Part shown: positions 59,466 to 64,000 of the stretch, in pieces
Layout of the letters: every line of letters starts with the position of its first letter
Position numbering within the stretch: position 1 is the first letter of the stretch
Origin: Botryotinia globosa
Taxonomy: Eukaryota > Ascomycota > Leotiomycetes > Helotiales > Sclerotiniaceae
Direction: 5' to 3'
DNA: 64,000 nt
Assembly: GCA_014898425.1 (NCBI GenBank)
Contig: RCSZ01000007.1
Coordinates: 930,001 to 994,000 of the forward strand
Notes under the pieces: model-generated
Database searches by the model: none
The model's input: only the letters and a program-made list of their open reading frames with translations
What the model was told of the DNA's origin: nothing
Position numbers and translations under genes: made by a program

Positions 59466-61706
59466 CTTGGTTGGTTTCCCTCGGGGAATTTTAGAATGGG
59501 TTAACCTCTACTATTCTGGGAGTTGGGAACGCCAGAGAGTAATAATTATGGAAATAAATTGAGCTTGTTGATAAAGCTCAAGAAATTTGACCAAGGTATG
59601 ATGTTATGTTGGAGCTTCCTGATGCTTTCCAGGTACCGAGGAGGACACATAACGGCCACGCACCAAAATAAGGTTTTGGCGCTTGTCATCACGTGCCATT
59701 GCATTTCATGAAGCAATTAGGAAGGTGTTCAATATGAAGCTACGTTCCTAGGTGTGTAGCAGATCAAATAGAATCTATGTTAAAAAATCAGAGTAAAGCA
59801 TGGTACATTCTAACGATAGCAATTAAGAGTTATGAATGAAAGGCTGAGATGCTGTGGAGACATTATTGCCTGCTGTGTAGCTACAAATTCATAGCAAAAC
59901 AACTTTATGTTTTTTGAAGTTTGTGTTGATCAAATCATACATGTAGAGAACATGATGGTACTAAAAGTTGTTACAAGAGTAAGTGAGCTCTTTGGCAGTC
60001 AATCAAAGTCTAAAGCATCAAAAACTGGAGCTTTCAACCAACCTCCTAGTACTTGGTGTGAGTTCCTAGTACTGATATTCATTAGCCACTTCAGACCGTC
60101 GGGGAGTTATCATGAGGAGTGGTTCTAGACATCGAATACCTACTCCGTGGACCGTGAGCACCTTTCTGTGTATTGCCAAGATCAACAGGTGAGTAGACAA
60201 CGTGGTCCTGTACCACATGAACCATGGCACAAGAATAGTCGTCGGCGATGTGGCAGTTGCCATTGGAATTGGAAGAGTATTTCGGACATGAGTCACATGA
60301 TCTCAAAGATAAAACAAAATCATGAATGGAAGTTTGCAAGGTCGTGAAATAACAATATGCCTTCTCCATTGCAATTTGCAAGCTGTCCTTTTCATTTAAA
60401 CACGTCATGGATCAGTGTGCTAGACTCCTAGAAGCGGAAAATCCCCAATAAAGATATCCATTTATTGGCATCCGGCCGGTTTGACCCTCTATCAAAGTCG
60501 AGACTCGAAATGCCGGAGGGGGTCGAGTCGACCGAGGTCGACGATACTATAAGGCTCGGTGAAAACCCAGTAAGTCGTTTCTTGCTAAGATAAAGGGCCG
60601 TTTTTCGGGTCCGCTCACGAATTAATTCGTTGAGGTCCATTCTTTCAACCGAGTCCCAAGACTCAGTGACAGCATCCAAGGATTATCAGAGAGGCTTGGT
60701 TGGTGACTCTATATACTTTGTTTGTACTTCTCTGAAAAACTTCATCTTATCACGCGGCAAGTAGCCGCAGTTGTTCATGGACTCATAATGGGCGCATGAT
60801 GGTCATAGTTGCCCAATTCGGACCCCATTCTCTTGACCGAGAGATTGCTGTATCGGTGTGCACTTTGGAAGTAAATCACAGTCGAAAGTGGATGGGATGC
60901 ATGATGCATCCTGAGCTGAGAGAAATACTCAATTTGACCTCGCAATTCGAAACGTCAGCTCTGGTATATTCCCTCCTCGTTACTCAAGGATTCGTTCGGT
61001 ATATAATATACATTGATGGAGCTTTCAAGGTCCATGGATCTTGAGATATGGACTCTACCGCGTAGCCTTAAAACCCTTCGATCTTAACCATTTGAGGACA
61101 TGAAATCCGAATAATCAAGTCCCACAGTCTCTCCGACTGATCTGCGTTTATTTGGCACATCTCAATTCAACGTGACAATGGAAACCTTAAAATAACAAAA
61201 GTGGGATATGATGTTATCATGGTACAGACCAGAAGACTTGATGCTTAAAATTTCATACATCTTAATAATCACAGCCTTGTGGCAACAAAATATGTATTGG
61301 CTAATTAAAATCGGTGCGACCACAGTCAAACAGAAGGCTTTCAGCACAGTGCTACATTCCTGGCTGGACCTGCTGAAATAAGATAGCTTGGTAGATAAGG
61401 CTCCGTGGAGATATGCTTGACGTGATCATCTAGCTTGAAGAGAAACCCGGGTTAGCCTACACTTCGTACAAATCACATCTCTCATACCGAAAGTGTGAAG
61501 TACAAGGGTATTGTTCAAGGTTGGAAGTTAAAACTTGGTAGCGGATTTTTGCTTCAGAACCCCAGATATATAAGATCTTACCGGTACTGTAAGTGATGAA
61601 ATTGATGAATCATGAAGCGTGTACGCCCGCACGGTGTGAAGTACATATTAAGAGGGATGTGAAATGCCGTGGAGAAGGATTAGATATCCGCATGCAATAT
61701 CCAAAG

Positions 61707-61850
61707 TGACAACTCCGTTCAGTATTGACAACTCCGTATAGTATTGACTACTCCATACAGTATTGGCTACTCCGTTCAGTATTGACTACTCCGTTCAGTA
61801 TTGACTACTCCGTGTAGTATTGACTACTCCGTACAGTATTGACTACTTAT
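61707..61850. repeat. 19-base minisatellite
   Basis: Seven copies and a partial eighth of a unit like TGACTACTCCGTTCAGTAT. Copies differ mainly in the four bases after ACTCC (GTTC, GTAT, ATAC, GTTC, GTTC, GTGT, GTAC). The CTCCGTA/TACGGAG element recurs. Confidence 0.92.
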
Positions 61851-62901
61851 ACGACCTGTTGGTAGACTGTGGTTTGGACTCTGAAGGGTGGAAGATGTGG
61901 AAACTTGCTCGTCTATTGAATCTGTATTTCGACTGTGGAATCTAGCCCATTTAATCAACGCCCGCATCTTTTGTCACTCTTTTCTGGGCCAATTATAATT
62001 CATGGTGGCGTTTTGTATTGCTCCATTGTCAGATGCGAAGTTGGCCGCTGCCTTGAGAAGTTGAGGAGAGTTTCTCTTTGGACGACCTCAACTTACAACG
62101 AGCAAGTTGCAGCCGAGTGAAAAGCCACGATAGGTAAGACTCCAATTGAACCCAGGCAATGGATCAGGATGTAAAGTTGCTATTTGGCAGGTGATCAAAT
62201 CATCCATGCTCTATAATTGTGATTTGAAGACATCCCGAAAAATCATTGTGAACTTATGACGGCCGCGTCCGAATGATGACTTTCAGTCAAAATTCGACCT
62301 TTAATGATCAAGATGGATGACCAGATTCCCGGGAATAAACATGGCTTTACAGTTTTGATATTGAGGAAAACATCTTGAGGGAAAGGGAACTTTTAGCCAA
62401 GTTCGTTGATGCAGTGAGGAGTGGTAAGCACTGGGCAAAGCGGAAGGGGAAGATGCCAAAAGAGCCAGCCATGCAAGCATTTTACCATGGCAATGGTAGG
62501 ATGTAACAATCACCGGTCCCGAGCACCACTCACATATTGTAAGAATGTAGACCTTACTTATGCAAAATATCCTTTCAGGCAAATCAATAATAAGTATGTA
62601 TGTGTACCTATGTAGCACAGACAAGCGAAGGAGAGAGAGAGCATATCGATAAAGAAGCAATCAGGTCAGTCAAGGTAAATAAATAGATGAATGACCAGCA
62701 TTCTCAACGGTTTTTGAAGGGCCAAGCTTTGTAATGAGGCTGGTGTTGTTTGGCATTGTATTGTCGCTGCCAGTGGTTCGTTGATTCACAGAATAGAAAT
62801 CGAGATGACACAGATTTTGGTGGCTGAGAAACTTTTATGCGTGTTCAGATAATCCCTAGGTAATGGATGAAGCGTGTAGTAGTAGCTTTTATGGAAGCCA
62901 C

Positions 62902-62965
62902 TTAGAAGGCATTTAGAAGGTATTTAGAAGGCATTTAGAAGGCATTTAGAAGGCATTTAGAAGGC
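62902..62965. repeat. 11-base minisatellite
   Basis: About six copies of TTTAGAAGGCA, one with T for C. It lies in gene-free DNA. Confidence 0.9.
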
Positions 62966-64000
62966 CATCAAGACCATCAGGGCAATCAATAGAAAAAGCT
63001 ACACTCATTACAGTGATTACACTGCCAGTATATGACATCCGCGATTCCGCACCTGATTTAACCTTTGCTCACTCTGGGCTAGTTATGCCGAGAAAGAGCC
63101 ACAATTACTTTATGTGGGGAACATATTCCTAGCAAGGTTCCATGATCCATCGAGTCACGAATCGAATCGTGCATGTTCGTTCCTCTCCGCCTTTGCTGCA
63201 CTTTACTGCACTTTACTGCATTTTCCTGCGTCTCTCTGCATTTCTCGTACCATGATGGGTTTACATTGTTCGGTTACAAATTACAATGTCACTTTATTGA
63301 CCTGTACAGTACTCGACAGCAAGCCCCAAGCCCCAAGCAGCTAACTGTGTATACTGGTCGAATTCCATACCTTACCTTACCTTACCTACCTAGCAAAGAC
63401 AAAGGCGCTCTCGTACCTAGTACCTACTTTGTATAATGCTACTCTGTGCAGTAGAGGACGACGTAGTTTCCAGTCAGCGACATTCCGATTGCGGTATGGA
63501 ATCTGTATGGAATCTCAATTCTCCAATCAAGAGACCGTACTAATGGGCTCCATATTAAAAATCTTTTGGACGGATTCATCAAAACTTCAAAAGTCCCAGT
63601 TCTTTCGGTCTTGTGCCTGGCTAACTGGATTCAAACATCATCTGAGATCCCGAGCTGCATCATCGTCAAATTGTCACTGCCAGCCCTTCTGATAATCCTC
63701 GTCGTCTCGTCTTTCTCATGGTGTTTTAGTCCACCGTATCGTTGGCCCTCGCTCGGTCTACCCATTCAACATTGTCCGTAGGATCATGCTTCGTAGTTAG
63801 TCGTTGGTAGCCACCCACCAGACGGCGTATGTATTGCTCCCAGTGAGTTTAACGAAGCCTCTCTCTCTGAGAAGAACACTCTCCGTAGGTTGCCAAGACT
63901 CCTTTCACACGGTGACCTTGTATTCCAATTCAATCATGTTCACATTATTGCATTTTTAGATGAACAGCCCGAGCCACACCAACGCCAACACCGCAAAAAT

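Larger units (their letters stand above)
59466..64000. other. 4.5-kb terminal gene-free region with minisatellites
   Basis: After the ATG27 promoter no gene can be supported. Frames at 60091-60408 and 60428-60679 (minus) are the most protein-like but lack start or splice support. Two minisatellites lie at 61707 and 62902. Near 63195-63245 there is a CTGCA-rich run and near 63370-63400 CCTTA/CCTAC repeats. The right edge holds no recognised feature. The stretch is moderately AT-rich and may be a transposon graveyard or regulatory DNA for a gene beyond the window. Confidence 0.5.

Noticed and set aside
60428..60679. 83-codon minus-strand frame starting MDAVTESWDS
   Set aside because: The composition is protein-like but there is no homologue I recognise, no splice structure and no neighbours; kept only as part of the gene-free region.
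1..64000. CRISPR arrays, bacterial operons, secondary-metabolite or biosynthetic clusters
   Set aside because: The repeats are short tandem arrays without spacers, and no PKS, NRPS, terpene or cytochrome P450 genes are present.

Overview
The window is nuclear DNA from a filamentous ascomycete, most likely a leotiomycete of the Botrytis/Sclerotinia kind. This rests on spliced genes with 45-200 nt GT..AG introns and CTAAC-like branch points, moderate A+T content, many microsatellites in intergenic DNA, and a fungal gene set (Afi1/MesA-type DENN protein, Efg1, Sea4, Los1, Atg27, fungal separase). The genus is inferred from protein resemblance; no database search was run. There is no operon structure. 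Gene models were built by hand from reading frames and splice signals, and every model joins in frame.

Layout. 0-10 kb: TFIIIA (minus, cut by the left edge) divergent from RPB6, then S-formylglutathione hydrolase, an Afi1/MesA-type DENN protein and an EF-hand myosin regulatory light chain. 11-20 kb: a CorA-like two-TM protein, an LMBR1-family membrane protein, an unrecognised acidic protein and an Efm7/Nnt1-type methyltransferase. 20-36 kb: EFG1 divergent from SEA4, then LOS1 and a TPR/J-domain co-chaperone. 36-41.5 kb: a gene-poor stretch with dense simple repeats, a candidate small secreted protein gene and a MITE. 41.5-59.5 kb: xylulokinase, a mitochondrial CDF metal transporter, an AT-rich block with a second MITE, a SIRT4-like sirtuin, a small mitochondrial membrane protein, separase and ATG27. 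59.5-64 kb: no convincing gene; two minisatellites.

Functional themes. Several genes serve growth and the translation machinery: TFIIIA and RPB6 (RNA polymerase III), EFG1 (18S rRNA maturation), LOS1 (tRNA export), SEA4 (TORC1 control through SEACAT/GATOR2) and possibly the Efm7-like enzyme (eEF1A methylation). Others serve trafficking and membranes (Afi1, LMBR1, ATG27, CorA-like), mitochondria (CDF transporter, SIRT4-like, DUF5321-like) and cell division (separase, myosin light chain). Two close head-to-head pairs share short promoters and link related functions: TFIIIA/RPB6 and EFG1/SEA4.

The least ordinary content is in the gene-poor blocks. Two non-autonomous DNA transposons of different sequence share the same terminal motif. 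A candidate effector-like gene with a signal peptide and four cysteines is visible only when an intron is spliced. No clear new multi-gene system is present.
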